A DNA stretch of 64,000 nucleotides from positions 111,160,368 to 111,224,367 of the forward strand of contig NC_058337.1 of the NCBI RefSeq assembly GCF_905475395.1. The letters run 5' to 3'. Below, piece by piece: positions 12,650 through 24,895 of this stretch (position 1 is the first letter of the stretch; each line of letters begins with the position of its first letter). Source of the stretch: Chrysoperla carnea. Its lineage: Eukaryota > Arthropoda > Insecta > Neuroptera > Chrysopidae. The position numbers were made by a program, and so were the translations under genes. A model generated the notes under the pieces. It searched no databases. It was not told where the DNA came from and saw only the letters and a list, made by a program, of their open reading frames with translations.

Positions 12650-13080
12650 TAAATGCGAAAGTAAGCATGTTTGTTTGTTTGTTTGTTTGTTTGTTACGCT
12701 TTCACGCTTAAACTGGCGAATGGTTTTTAATGAAACTGTACTGCAATATAGCTGATATATCAGAATAACACATGAACTATAATTTATAAAAAAATATTTA
12801 AAAAAAAAATAAAAAAATTTAATTTGACATTTGAAATTACCATAAATTACAGATTTTTGTAAAAATAGTCAATATAAAATATTTCAAGGCCATCTTCTCT
12901 GATATACTAAATGATTAATTTCTATTATAAATTTAAAAAAATAAAATATTTTTACCTGTGTAAAACAATCCCCATCATTACTTCGAGTATTATAGAAAAA
13001 GGATAAGCGGGAGCAATCTTTATCAATCTTTACTTTTAAACCCAGCGAAGCGGGTGGGTATCACTCTAGTTTATATCATA
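12650..13080 (+). repeat. Interspersed repeat with a (GTTT)n microsatellite, copy 1
   Basis: It starts near AAATGCGAAAGTAAGC, has five or six GTTT units at 12671-12694, then ACGCTTTCACGC and GCTGATATATCAGAATAACA. The far end is CCCAGCGAAGCGGGTGGG. A reverse-oriented copy lies at 52140-52435. It is non-coding. The microsatellite-bearing layout resembles other small insect non-autonomous elements, but the class was not determined. Confidence 0.6.
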
Positions 13081-13522
13081 AAATGTATCTATGAGATTGA
13101 AACGTCCACTGAAACTGAACGTTCAAAGGAACAGCTTTAATAAGTGATTTTTATGGGTTGGGGTTGATATAACTTCTTTTTCCCACTTACCTGTACTTGT
13201 GAAGCCGTCCTATATTTGTGAACCTATAATAAATAAGAATTTAATTGTAAAATTTAATGCATACATTTTTCACCATGTATCAAAATAGGTATATTACTGG
13301 ATTTTAGGTACAACACCTTACCCTATATATTATGAATTTGTGATACGACAAAAAGTAAAATACGTTTTATTTCATTATTGAATATGAAAAACCACATTTT
13401 AGCGCGTCACATGCCATCAAGAAATGCTTTGATAATTTGTTCGGTTTTTTATTTGGACACCGTAAATCAAAATCAGTGAATGCGGTCAAAATTTCCGCCT
13501 CTTTGAAATCACTACACATATA

Positions 13523-13853
13523 CAGGGTTTTTCAGCATAGCCAGTTTAAGGCTTTTTTTTAAGGAGACGTCATAAGATAACATAAAACAATATTTTTATA
13601 AATTTAGTATTGAAAAAAAAAAAAAAAAAAACATTAGAGAGGGGATAGATTTTTTATTGGTGTATATCATTAAATTGATATTATACCCAGACAAAAATAT
13701 TATCTATCCCCTCTCTAATGATCTCTTTCAATATTAAATTTATGCAATGATTTTATTGTCAACAAAATTATGAGCTTGTATAAACATGTTTTATGTTATC
13801 TAATTACTCCTCCTTAAAAAAACGCATTAGACTGGCTATGCTCAAAACCCCTG
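13523..13853. mobile_element. Fold-back MITE, 331 bp, with possible TATA target duplication
   Basis: The termini are inverted: CAGGGTTTTTCAGCATAGCC at the left and, reversed, CAGGGGTTTTGAGCATAGCC at the right. Complementarity runs inward (AAGGAG...AGATAACATAAAACA), and an inner hairpin pairs CATTAGAGAGGGGATAG with CTATCCCCTCTCTAATG. TATA flanks both ends (13519-13522 and 13854-13857). It has no coding capacity; the short open frame at 13793 crosses the right terminus and is a shadow. Confidence 0.75.
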
Positions 13854-14687
13854 TATACGTAACAGTTGTCAATATCGATTTACGGGAAATCATTACCACT
13901 ACAACCACAAGTGCTATGAGTAATATTGTTCAAATTGATTTCTTGCATCATATTAAGACGGTGGTAGAAATGTATCAAGTCAGTACATTTTTTAGAGACA
14001 TGTGACGCACTATGTGAAATATGAATCAATATTTGTTTAATGTATACTACATTATAGGAACCATATCGAGTTCACTTAAGTGTGGCTGTTGCATTCATTA
14101 CACTATGGTTTTGGATTAGCCGAATTTTGGTACGAGTGTTTCAAAGCTTTTAATTACATAGTTTTCATTAATACGTTTAAAATGAGCCATACCTAGTTGT
14201 GATTTTTTACTGCCTGTGATTTTCACTTTCTTATGTATATTATTCCTCTAGCCTGCATTTCTTTCTTATTCCTTTATCAATTATCATGATTTACCCCTCA
14301 TGTTAACGCTTATCGTGCTGGCTAATGACGAGTATAAAAGTGTATCGCATAGAAAAAAAGCGGTTAGAGAAATAATATTAAGATTTAATTTTGTTCTGTA
14401 TGTAATTTGTATATCATATCTGTAATATACTTGCCTATGAATTAAAAGAAAGTAAATTACTGTTGATATTTATCACTTAGTACTATTTTAATGAGGTTAC
14501 ACACAAAATTTTTATTTTTAATAGTGTTTCATGTCATAAACTAGCAAAATTTCTTTCTTGTCTTTTTGCTTTTCTTTAATGGTTTTCACTAAAACGATTT
14601 TAACAGTAAAATTTTTTAATTTTTTAAATATAGAATACCTCAGCTACCTCAAGTACTTCGGACTAAATTTTTCTCTGTTTGGTAACG
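13854..14687. other. Intergenic, nothing recognised
   Basis: AT-rich spacer without a convincing open frame or repeat. Confidence 0.5.
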
Positions 14688-14880
14688 TACAGCGTGTTAA
14701 TTAAGCGCGTAAGTATGAAACAATAAACGATAATTTAATTAATTTCAAGCTTTAGCAAAATGAATTTTTTAAAAAGCATTACATTCAAAATGTTGGGGAC
14801 AAAAAAGAAGAATTTTTAAAATTTTTTATCGATAAAAGTTATTTCGCGCATATGCCAACTTAAAAAAGACACTCTGTATA
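14688..14880. mobile_element. Possible short MITE with TACAGxGTGT ends
   Basis: The left end TACAGCGTGTTAATTAAGCG and the right end, reversed TACAGAGTGTCTTTTTTAAG, share the TACAGxGTGT terminus common in insect MITEs, with a GCGCG motif further in on both sides. The interior is AT-rich with no open frame. Confidence 0.45.
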
Positions 14881-17800
14881 GGAGGTAGAATAGTCGTTGA
14901 ACAGATAATTTTTTATTAAAAAATTATCGAGCGCGGTATTTATAAACGATTTTTAATAAAATATAATTATTATATAATATCGAGTAATTAATCAACCAAC
15001 GTATCGGTAATCGGTATTGTTTCTGTGTAGTCTTTCATTACATCGATAATGTGTGCGTGTTTTTTTTATGCTGGCTACGAGATACATCGTTTTTATCGTT
15101 TTAATTTTTATTATCTGATACATTGTTTAATAAAAAAACTACTCACTATTACAATACCATATACATAATATTATTAGTTTACGCGTTCATTCAATTTTAA
15201 ATTACAATTTACGTCATGTGGAGGAATACCTTTTATGTGGTATTTAGGATGCTGTATCAAGGAATACTTGAGAGTGTCAAAACTTCAAAAGTCATAGACC
15301 ATGGGGAAGTGATCTATTAAATAATTCAATTAAAAATTTCCAAATTCAACTACTAATAGTTTTTGAGTTCTATGCGTTACGTACATATCTACATACCAAT
15401 CAATACTTGACTACTACGGCAAAACTGGGAAAAATGGATCTTTCTGTGGAAAAATGAATATCAAACTATTCACGAATAAAATGCTTTCTCTACTTTGCAC
15501 AAGGAAGTAAAAATGAATGTTCGTTAATTTAAAGTTGGTTTAAAACAGCCGATAAACAAGGAAGCTTTCATAAACTACGTACTCAATTCTAGACACATTG
15601 GAACCATTCCCCTCTCCATGTAGCTTATCGCAGCTTTTAGTAAGACCCATCCTGCTCACTTGGAGTGTAGTTTTTTATTATCAAGTCAAGAAGACATTTT
15701 GTTATTTAGGGTTAACAAAATTTAAAAAAATTTATTTTCATTTTGTGAAAAATAAATATGTCAACGAAATTTCGAAGTTTGTCTTCATTGCCACCTCTCT
15801 CATCATATAGCTTAGCGTAGCTTTTAAATAAATCCTCCGCAACCATCTTGAACGGTTTACGTAGTTTTTGGCAAAGAGGATAGGATAGAGGAGAAGCAGC
15901 CCATATGAGGTATTGTAAAATCGTAGTATACGAGTTTCAGCGCCTTTACCGAGTAAGGCTTTTAAACTTATTAGTTAATAGTAACACCCGCAAAGTAGTC
16001 AAACTTAATAGTCATTTGCGCAATGGTCGACAAACTTAATATTTGATCAGCCTCGACTCCAGATATCATTTAAAATTATATTTTTGCTTCTTCTCTATCC
16101 TATACTCTTTAGCTTATGAATGCTTTGCAAGAAAATGGGATAATTTGGAAATTTAGTGCTTACACAAAACGAGTGCTACTTTCTACTGTAAAAAACTACT
16201 AATGCATCTAAAAATTGCCACCAACATTCCTTTCATTTCTAAGCTTACATTATTTCACTTATTAAACGACGAAAAGGTCAATAAAGGCGAAATCGGATAT
16301 TTCTTTTCTTATATCGAAATAATATAGATTTGAAGTTGGTCTGATATCCAAGAGGGCCACGTTTATTATGTTTACTAGTGCAGGTTCTTGTAAAAAAGTG
16401 GCAAAAACTGGTGATTTTAAAATTATTCATAACAATTTTTTAAAATTCTTTTTTCATGGCCTCTTAACAATATACATTACATTTGCCAGATTATTTTGCC
16501 GTTGCTAATACTTTGCCAGATATCTTTCTAAAATAAAAAAAAACTTGTTATTTAGTTTTTGCAGTGTGTATTCGGTGTTAGTTAACGCAACCGCTATCAG
16601 ATCTTAGACGCATTCATCTTTATCTAATAGAAATAAAAATATCTGATATCTCGAAAACATTGCCAGCTCTCGTACCATAAAATTTAAAAGCCGAAGTTCA
16701 ATGAGGAAATTAACATTAATGTGGTTATTGCTATTCTTGAGATTGTGATGAAAAACAATTGAAATTTTGTAATTTATTCTTTTAATGTTCATGAAAAGAA
16801 ATATACTGTGAAGAGGTTGCCACTTCACATCTATGCATTCATTAATAAACATATCGAGAGAGGATGAGTAGCTATTGATCTACATTTTGTGTAGGTGGCA
16901 AGAATTTCAACCGGTAGGTATAATAAAGCATGTGATAATATAACAATAATAATAACCACACAATAGTAACCACAATAGGAGCGACGTTTCAAAAACAAAT
17001 AAAATTGAAAATATAATAATTTAGGTGGGAGCGTAAGTAACTTTTATCAATTGTGTGTGTAATAGACAATCCAAACGAGTTGTATACATTTTTTTTCTTT
17101 GTGAATGCAAGATAAGTTTTTTCTATCGATTTGTTGTACGGAAAACAGTGCAGAAAGAGTGTGCTTAACCTGCATTAATTAAAAAAAATGAATATTTTTT
17201 ATGATTCTCGACTTTACTCAAGGGTTAAACAGATTCTATCACATATAGTTCAAAACCATTGCAATGCACCCGTTTGAGAGCTACGAATCCACGGAAAATT
17301 TAGAAATAAACACCTTTTTTTCGGTGGTTAAAAAAATGATAAGAATGAATTACAATTTCTAGATTATGAAAAAACGTGCCAGACATAAACAATTTTTAAA
17401 TTATTATTTTATTTGTAAATTATAAAAATCTATGCTATAATGAATATAACTTTTGTGGATCAGACCAAAAACTTTCTGCTTAGAAAAATACAGTTATATT
17501 GAGTTTTTTCCACTTTGATTACGGTTATTATTTTCATTTTACTAATTTTAACCAAAATGTTGATATTACTAACAAAGTTTTACAAGCTTAATCCGTATTT
17601 GTATCCGTGGATCTTTATTTCTGCTGATTAGACAATACCTTTTCTTTTTCTGGTCGAAAAACACTCAATAGTGATAGTATATCTAGTAATTCAAGACAGA
17701 TTTGTGGATGAACTTCAAAAGAGACGAGAATTGTATAGAAATTTTGCAGTGAATTTTCGTTTTTAAGCAATTTGATCAATTTGAACATTAAAGAAGTTTC

Positions 17801-18719
17801 AAATAGAACAAGTATGTTTGTATAACAACGTATTCTGGTGATTTAGAAAAGTATTTTTTTAATGAATGGATCCATCTACGTTCTTATTGAACGATACCGA
17901 GAACTGCCCGGAACAACCGAAGCGATTTTATAAGAAATAAAGAAATAAAAAAAGGTCTACTTACTACTTTTTTCTTTCTATTTACAAGGTGAAAACAAGA
18001 ACGATTTACCAATTTATCAGAAAAGTAAAAATTAAATTTAATTAACATATAATTTTAATTATTTATTATTTTTAAGAGAATCGTCGGCCCCTCATTGTAG
18101 AAGTACTTACATAAAGAGACAAAACTTAATTGAATTTACACTTATTGTTTTAAAAAGTGTCACATATAATAAAGTATAATAAAAATGATTATGAATATTT
18201 TATGAATGTGTAGAATATTAATTATATATTAATTTTAAAATAATAAATATCCAAAAATATTTTTAAACTTCATATGATAGTCTACATGAGGGATAAACTT
18301 TTTATTTTATATTAAATACAACATATACATATGTGCAATAACATGTTTTTATACAAACGTACAATGAGATATATAGTTGATTTAGAAATATCAGATTTTT
18401 TTATACGGGTGTAGTCAAAAGTTTACCCGGCTAAAAATGTTATGTCTGAGTATCGATTGAGTCACGATTATGTTACCAAAGCCAGTTATAGTGATCTGGA
18501 CCCTACTCAATCAAATTAATTCTTATACCTTTTTCCAAAAGTATGTCTATCTTGCTCCGTTAATTTTCATTTACGTTTACTTCGAAATACGACAAGTTTT
18601 TTCTTTAAATTTGAGTACCATTTAAGTTCTTACAAGGGTGAAAGTGCCTAATAATTTGAATATGAGCTTGTTATTTAACTTAATATATATGCCTATAACA
18701 GAGGCCACCCACATCACTA
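14881..18719. other. Intergenic, with a diverged direct duplication at 15590-15880
   Basis: Between 15590-15680 and 15775-15875 a segment is repeated directly with heavy divergence (TAGCTTATCGCAGCTTTTA versus TAGCTTAGCGTAGCTTTTA, each followed by AT-rich text ending in GTAGTTTTT). No gene was recognised elsewhere in the stretch. Confidence 0.45.
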
Positions 18720-18956
18720 TTTGTTAATCTTTATTTATTAAATTACATTCATATATACAATTACTTTTATGATCTGGTTTGAATCGGTTACTTCGTTATT
18801 ATCCAAGCGACGGCAATGTGATCAATTCTACCACCCCATTGATTTAATTTTAATTGCTCTCACTGCCACTGCCTGGATTCGAACCCGCAACCTGAGTGTA
18901 AGTAAACAAAAGGTTAGAGTCTAGTGCATCAGAACGCTCGGTCACTTAGGCTTATA
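18720..18956 (-). mobile_element. tRNA-derived SINE, type 1
   Basis: On the minus strand an A-box-like AAGTGACCGAGCG at about 18940-18952 is followed by a perfect B box, GGTTCGAATCC, at 18875-18885. An unrelated body then contains GGGGTGGTAGAATTGATCAC and ends in AT-rich sequence near 18720. The spacing of the two boxes and the non-tRNA body point to a SINE with an internal RNA polymerase III promoter rather than a functional tRNA. Confidence 0.65.
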
Positions 18957-20157
18957 GAGTGAGGAGAAATTAATATATTTAATTGAATCTTTCTTAATAG
19001 CCTGGCTTGACCGAAAATATGTAAAAATTGTAACGGCATTTATTTTTTTGTCTTGCTTCTTTTCTTGATAACATATACGGCATCAAGATTCTATTGGCGT
19101 AGAAAAACAAGAACAGTTAAATCGTTACTCTTCGAAGTAAAAGTGATGGAGAATTATTGAAGAAGGCTATAAATATTTTTTGGAGGGATATCATGACCCA
19201 TTTTTTGAGCTATAGGATGCTCTAAATATACACGATGAATGGGGTATTATAAATATTCCATGCTCTTGACAGAAAGATAATTTCTAAATCTTTAAGAAGG
19301 AGGACACTTTCAACGATTTAACGAAGTTAAGCAGTTATATTGCTATAAATATTATCAAAGATAATAAATGGGATCTCTAGGATATTTCAAAATAAATTTC
19401 GAATTTATCCCAAATTTCCCAGATCAATTTTTGTATTATATAAATAAGTATTTCAACTCAATCATCAGTATGAATTAGCTAATCGTAATTACTATATTGT
19501 GTATGTTACTCGTTGCCAATTTGGTGGCAAATTGCACATTGATAGTTTCACGTACCTACAATTTATACTGTTCTAAGTATCTATCAAATTGTGACGTCAC
19601 TGACATAAATTTTCTATCATTGGTCTGATTGCCGTTTATATGTCTTGGGCCATATAGATGTATTCAGCTTGTGGTTCGAGGAGGAGCAAATCAGGCATTT
19701 TCTCCTAGAGAAGGATAAATAGAGAAAAACTTACAAAAATATTTAGGGTCAAACACACACTTAACCAACTAAATGTTTGTCTCTAATACATTAAAATAAA
19801 TATTTGTTGGTATTCTTGAACAAACTATATTACATATGTATTATACAAATAAAAAGATAGAACCCCTGTCCAGTTGAAGTAAATATAGGTATATTATATA
19901 AATTTTAAAAGCTCGTATAAAGTCATAATAAATATTCTTGCATAAAATTTAGGAGGTATTATACCATAATACATAATACATACATAGATAATAGGTATTA
20001 AAATATACATATTATGTATAACAACTAATTTTTAAACATATAAAAAACATTTTTTATTTATACAAATTTTTTGTACCTACGTAGAAAACTAACTGTTTGT
20101 ATATAATTAATAAATAAATGTTTATTAATTTTATTATGTTATATTATTATTACATAA
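18957..20157. other. Intergenic, AT-rich
   Basis: No gene was recognised. 19840-20150 is extremely AT-rich with many ATACATA/TATTATA runs. Confidence 0.5.
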
Positions 20158-20635
20158 AGTTAAGGTAGTACCAGCATGAAATCACTTTTCGACAGATTTG
20201 GCCGAATTTTTTTTCTCGGGTTTATAATAGCTTTATTTATGAATTCCTAAAATTTCATAATTTTTGACCGTTTAGACCGCGAGATATTTAAAGACAAAGT
20301 TCGCGATTTTGAGGGTCATGTCCCATTTAAAGCATGTAAAATGTCCGGTCTCTCCAACTATTTTTTATGATATTATTATATATTGAAGAAAAAGTAGAAA
20401 AAAATGTTTATACAATACAATTCTAAAAAAAAAATTTAGAAATTAATTTTCACTTTCGAGATATTAATTTTGACGTAAATTGATCGAAATTGGGACGTTG
20501 GCATAATTATTTCCCATTTTAAACGGTCAAAATTTCTGAAACTTTGGGAATTAATAGTAAGCATTATTAAATTCTTAAATTTAATTTTTCGTTAAATTCT
20601 GTCGAAAAAAAAATTGTACCATTGCTTTAACATAG
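20158..20635. mobile_element. Non-autonomous element with imperfect ~40-bp terminal inverted repeats
   Basis: The left end GTTAAGGTAGTACCAGC...TTTTCGACAGATTT pairs with the right end, which reversed reads GTTAAAGCAATGGTAC...TTTCGACAGAATTT. A GACCGTTTA motif near 20270 also recurs inverted at about 20523. No open frame is present. Confidence 0.55.
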
Positions 20636-21062
20636 AAACTGCAAATACCATGCTGGAACATCGTTAACTTGCTTAAATGTTCTACCATATGTTATTATCG
20701 AAAATAGCTGTAAACAACATCCTAAAAAAGTATTTTTTATTCAAGTTTAAGAAACTTAAAATTGAAAATGTCTTTTTTAAACACATTTATTAAATAATGG
20801 TGGAAGAGCAAATAAATGCATAATGTATAGTAAGAATTGATATGCTACATAGCTTCATTGCGTTTCCACCATTTTTTACTACTTGTATAAACATATACTT
20901 ATTATAACTTTATAATTGTATAATTTAAATTAAATAGCCGGAGACAAAAGCATAGTTTTATCATGAAAACTCAAATAATTCCTAGGGGACTCCATTTTAA
21001 TTTAAATGCGTTTCCATTTAAATTAAATAACTTGTGTATGAAATACCATGAAAACTTGTTGT

Positions 21063-21594
21063 TATACCATGTATATATGAAATATACATAGTATATTAAG
21101 TTTAGTCCCAAGTTTGTAACGCTTAAAAATAATGATGCTAGGAAAAAAATTCATAGTCATAGGTGTTCATAAAATCACTTAATTAGTCCATTTTCGGTTG
21201 TCCGCCCGTCTGTGGACACGATAACTCAAAAACGAAAAAAGATATCGAGCTGAAATTTTTACAGCGTACTCAGAACGTAAAAAGTGAGGTCGAGTTCGTA
21301 AATGAGCATCATAGGTCAATTGGGTCTTGTAAACCGTTAGATATACAACAAAAGTTTAAATGTAAAAAATGTTCCTTATCAAAAATTAAACATTTTGTTT
21401 GAAACATTTTTTCGTAAACATCACTGTTTACCCGTGAGGGCGCCAATTAGGCGGAAATTTTATAATATGTACTATACTTGATTATCAGTTATGTATGTGT
21501 CGCATGTTTGTATGTGTAATGTGATAAAGAAATCAACACTGACTATGCATGGGATTTCAACAATTAACTTAGTCAATTGTTTGTTTCACTTGTT
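21063..21594 (+). mobile_element. Family B interspersed repeat, copy 2
   Basis: It has the same 5' palindrome (TATACCATGTATATATGAAA), AGTCCCAAGTTTGTAACGC, GACACGATAACTCAAAAACG and terminal CACTTGTT as copy 1, with small internal deletions, such as loss of part of the GGGTCCGTAGGACCC segment. Confidence 0.75.
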
Positions 21595-21689
21595 TTTTAA
21601 ATGAGTTCTTTAAGTAAAAATGTTTCAAAAGGAACTCGCACCCATTAAAAAATGTTGTTGTTATCGGGTTCGGAATCATAACATCGAAT

Positions 21690-21835
21690 TTGAATCATAA
21701 CTAAAAACATTTGAAAATTACTTTTCAAATTAAAAAAAATCAAAATCGGTTCATCCGTTTAGGAGTTACGATTCTACAGACAGACACACATAGCGGTCTA
21801 ACTTATAATACCCTCTTTTTTTGTGTCAAGGGTCA
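21690..21835 (-). repeat. Family A interspersed repeat, reverse copy
   Basis: Reversed, it reads AAAAAAAGAGGGTATTATAA, then a CTGT microsatellite and the GGATGAACCGATTTTGATTT motif shared with copies at 24653, 49896, 57655 and 61978. Confidence 0.6.
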
Positions 21836-24652
21836 AAAATAACGCTAAAAACACACGATGAGTCAATTGTTGCGTTTCACGTGCGTTTTTGAATACGCTG
21901 TATTAAATAGATTTTCTATGCATGTTACAAGTGCGTTCAATATGTTGAAAAAAAACGTGAATAAATGGGAAACTATGTCATTATTAGTAACAATTTGTCT
22001 ACTTCGATCCATTTTGTTTTCAATTTTGTGAATTGACCGTATTTATAATGTAAACTATCCATAGTATAAAAATTTTCAATAATATTTATCTACATATTTT
22101 AGCTTTTCTCTCTCAGTTTGTTATCTAAACTTTTTTCAAATCAATTTCATGCTGTCAGTTTCATGATTTAACGGAAATGATTGGCGTTAGTGTTACAATT
22201 TTTATAAAAATAAAATAATAAATTTACCGTAAATAGAATTACATTTAATGTTAAAAGTCAATTGTTTTAGAATAACCGTACTTAGGCAAATTGTCTACAA
22301 ATTTTTGACTTGTAGCAAATAGTTCTAAAAATGTACGCTGATTTTATACTTATGATAAAGCATAGTAGTTTTTAAAGCCCGAGATAAATATTTAACTTAA
22401 CAGTAATTTTTAATGACTATTGCTATTTCTTAAACATTGAATTTTGTTTGGCATTTAGCAGCTCATTATTATTATTTTTTATTTTTTACGTTTAATACAA
22501 TATACTTATGGTCCAGTTTGAGTAATTCTGATTAAAATAAATATTTTTCGCAGACGCCTTTCACTTCAAAGGTCTACCCTTGCTTTGTGGGTGCTTTTGT
22601 TATTAATTAAATGTGAATGCGTTAGACAGAATTTATCGTTTTATGTTAACAAATGTTTGTAATTAGTTCTTTGATATAAGTAAATTTTGAATTAAAAAAA
22701 ATCAAAGTCTAGGCATTGATTGTCATTTTTAAGTAAAAATTCGTTTGCTGGCTTTCAAGAGAGTAGTTGGCGTTGAGATAAGACTTTTGTTTTCTGTAAA
22801 GGATTAAATTGAAAGTTTTCTTCCTCCAGTTTTGCTGTGTTAAAAAAAAATCAAAGAGCTTCTTACTAAAAAAAAAATTGCCATTTTAACCTCTTCCAAA
22901 AGCTTCTTTTTCAATATTCATGTTTAGTTCAAAAAAGTAGTAAAATTGAGATTGTACAATTATAGATTAAGTGATTTTCTGATTATTCCAGAAGCTTGAA
23001 GCACAATGTTTAGAAAATCGTTGGGCTACCAGCCAAGTGTAGAGCAAACAAAAGCTTTCTCTTTCTACTAAGTACGAACTTTGCGGACGAATCAGCGAGA
23101 AATTATAGTTTTAAAATTAAAATGCCAGTCAGCTCCTAGACTATAATCTATTTTTTAAATAATATAATTATTAAATTAATATTTGTAAATTTTTTTCGCT
23201 CGTAAAGTTGACATTTTGTTTGGAAAATGTATTTATGAATATCAGAAAATATTTTCAACTTTAGTGCTTTTGTATTAGTTTTTATTCTCAATGTAAGTAG
23301 GTCTTATTTGCTCGGAGTATATGGTCTTTTAATATGAAGGTTTCAGATTTAGTGAAAGCAATAGCACGTTGATGTAGACCAAGGCAAGAAACCGGATGGC
23401 TCTTTTTTTTTTAAAAATTCATGTGTGCATATTCCAGAAAAAATTTATTATCTAAACTGGGTAAGAACTTTCAGGCATGCCACATGTTCAAACTTGTTTG
23501 TATTTTGCGCTTAGCAATTTCTTGTAGAGTAACTGTATATCGCTCGCTTTATCGATATGTATCGACACTATATGTATTAGTTTTTTTTTTAAACTATAAT
23601 CATTTTCTATTAAAAATTGACAAATTTGTTTATTCTAATAATTTTTTTTACAAAATCAATGATTATAAAAAAATTTTAAATTAGATATCAACCTACGTTG
23701 TTTTTAAGTTTACCTTTAGGAGATTGTTGTCTGCAAAAAAAATCTTTAGAAAATCTATACTGATTACCAAAGAAGTTTTCAAAGATACATTTAAGAATAC
23801 AGATTGCTTTTTTAAAAAGTTTCCACCCTTATATTTAGAAAGCGGAATTTAAATTCATAAAACGTGAAAACACGGATTGAACTCTTTTTTGAAGGAATGA
23901 ATAGAATATTTAGTTATTTTATACGAGGATATTTTCCTTGGAGATTCTCAATTTTCAGTACAAAGAATTCATAGAGAAATTTATTTAAAAAAGAAAGTTC
24001 ATTATCATCTCGGTTTGCTTTATCGATGGCGTTCTCGTATAATAAACAACTACATTTTTACTCCCCTTAAAAATGAGCCGATATGTGTTTTTCTTTTGTC
24101 TGATGTTCTATCCCGTTTTCGAACTATAAGAATGGAAACGTTCTAAAAAATCACCCCGTGTATTAGATTATTTTTTTTAATATGAATTGGAAAATGAAAA
24201 GAATTTAAATATCAAATAACATTTATTTTCTTTACGACAAAAGGAATTTACCAATATTTGGTAAACAAAGTACGATTATATCTACGTAGGTATTACTGGT
24301 TTGTTTTTGAAATTGATATTAGATATATGTACTTCAACAATTCAATATAAATACTAATTCGAAATCGTACGTTTTTTGGTATTTAACACTTACAGAAAAT
24401 TGATGGAGAGAAAGTTGTTTCTTTATTTATTTTGAAGATTTACATATTCAAATATTTGTTGGAAATTTTATACTTTATGTGATTGACAAAAGTTATTACA
24501 ACAAAAATCAATAATAATACACCTCTGTCTATAGGAATTTAAAAATTAATTTCTTCTTATCGATACTATTGTGATTCTTTCAAGATACATATATTTTTGT
24601 ATGACCACGCATAGCTTTTTACAGAGCAGCCCAATTTCGACAGTTCTTTTTT
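21836..24652. other. Intergenic, nothing recognised
   Basis: AT-rich. The open frame at 23421-23684 has no family resemblance and low-complexity codon content, so it is not called. Confidence 0.5.
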
Positions 24653-24895
24653 TAGCCCCCGACCAAAAAAAAAGGGTGCTATAATTTTGATCGCTATGTG
24701 TGTGTGTGTCAGTTAGTGCGGTGTGTCAGTCTCTGCCTGTGACATCGTAGTGCCCAAATGGATGAACCGATTTTAATTTTGTTTGAAAGGTAATTTAATG
24801 GAGAGTGTTCTTAGATATGGTTCAAGTGCGAGTTTAGGGCTCAGTACCCGAAAAATTTGTGGAGGGTTTTTTAAATTTTGTACATTTCACTTGTT
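24653..24895 (+). repeat. Family A interspersed repeat, copy
   Basis: It contains CCCCCGACC with an A run, GGGTGCTATAATTTTGATCG, CTATGTGTGTGTG, a GACATCGTAG segment, GGATGAACCGATTTTAAT, GAAAGGTAATTTAATGGAGA and CAAGTGCGAGTTTAGGG. This order is shared with the other family A copies. Confidence 0.65.
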
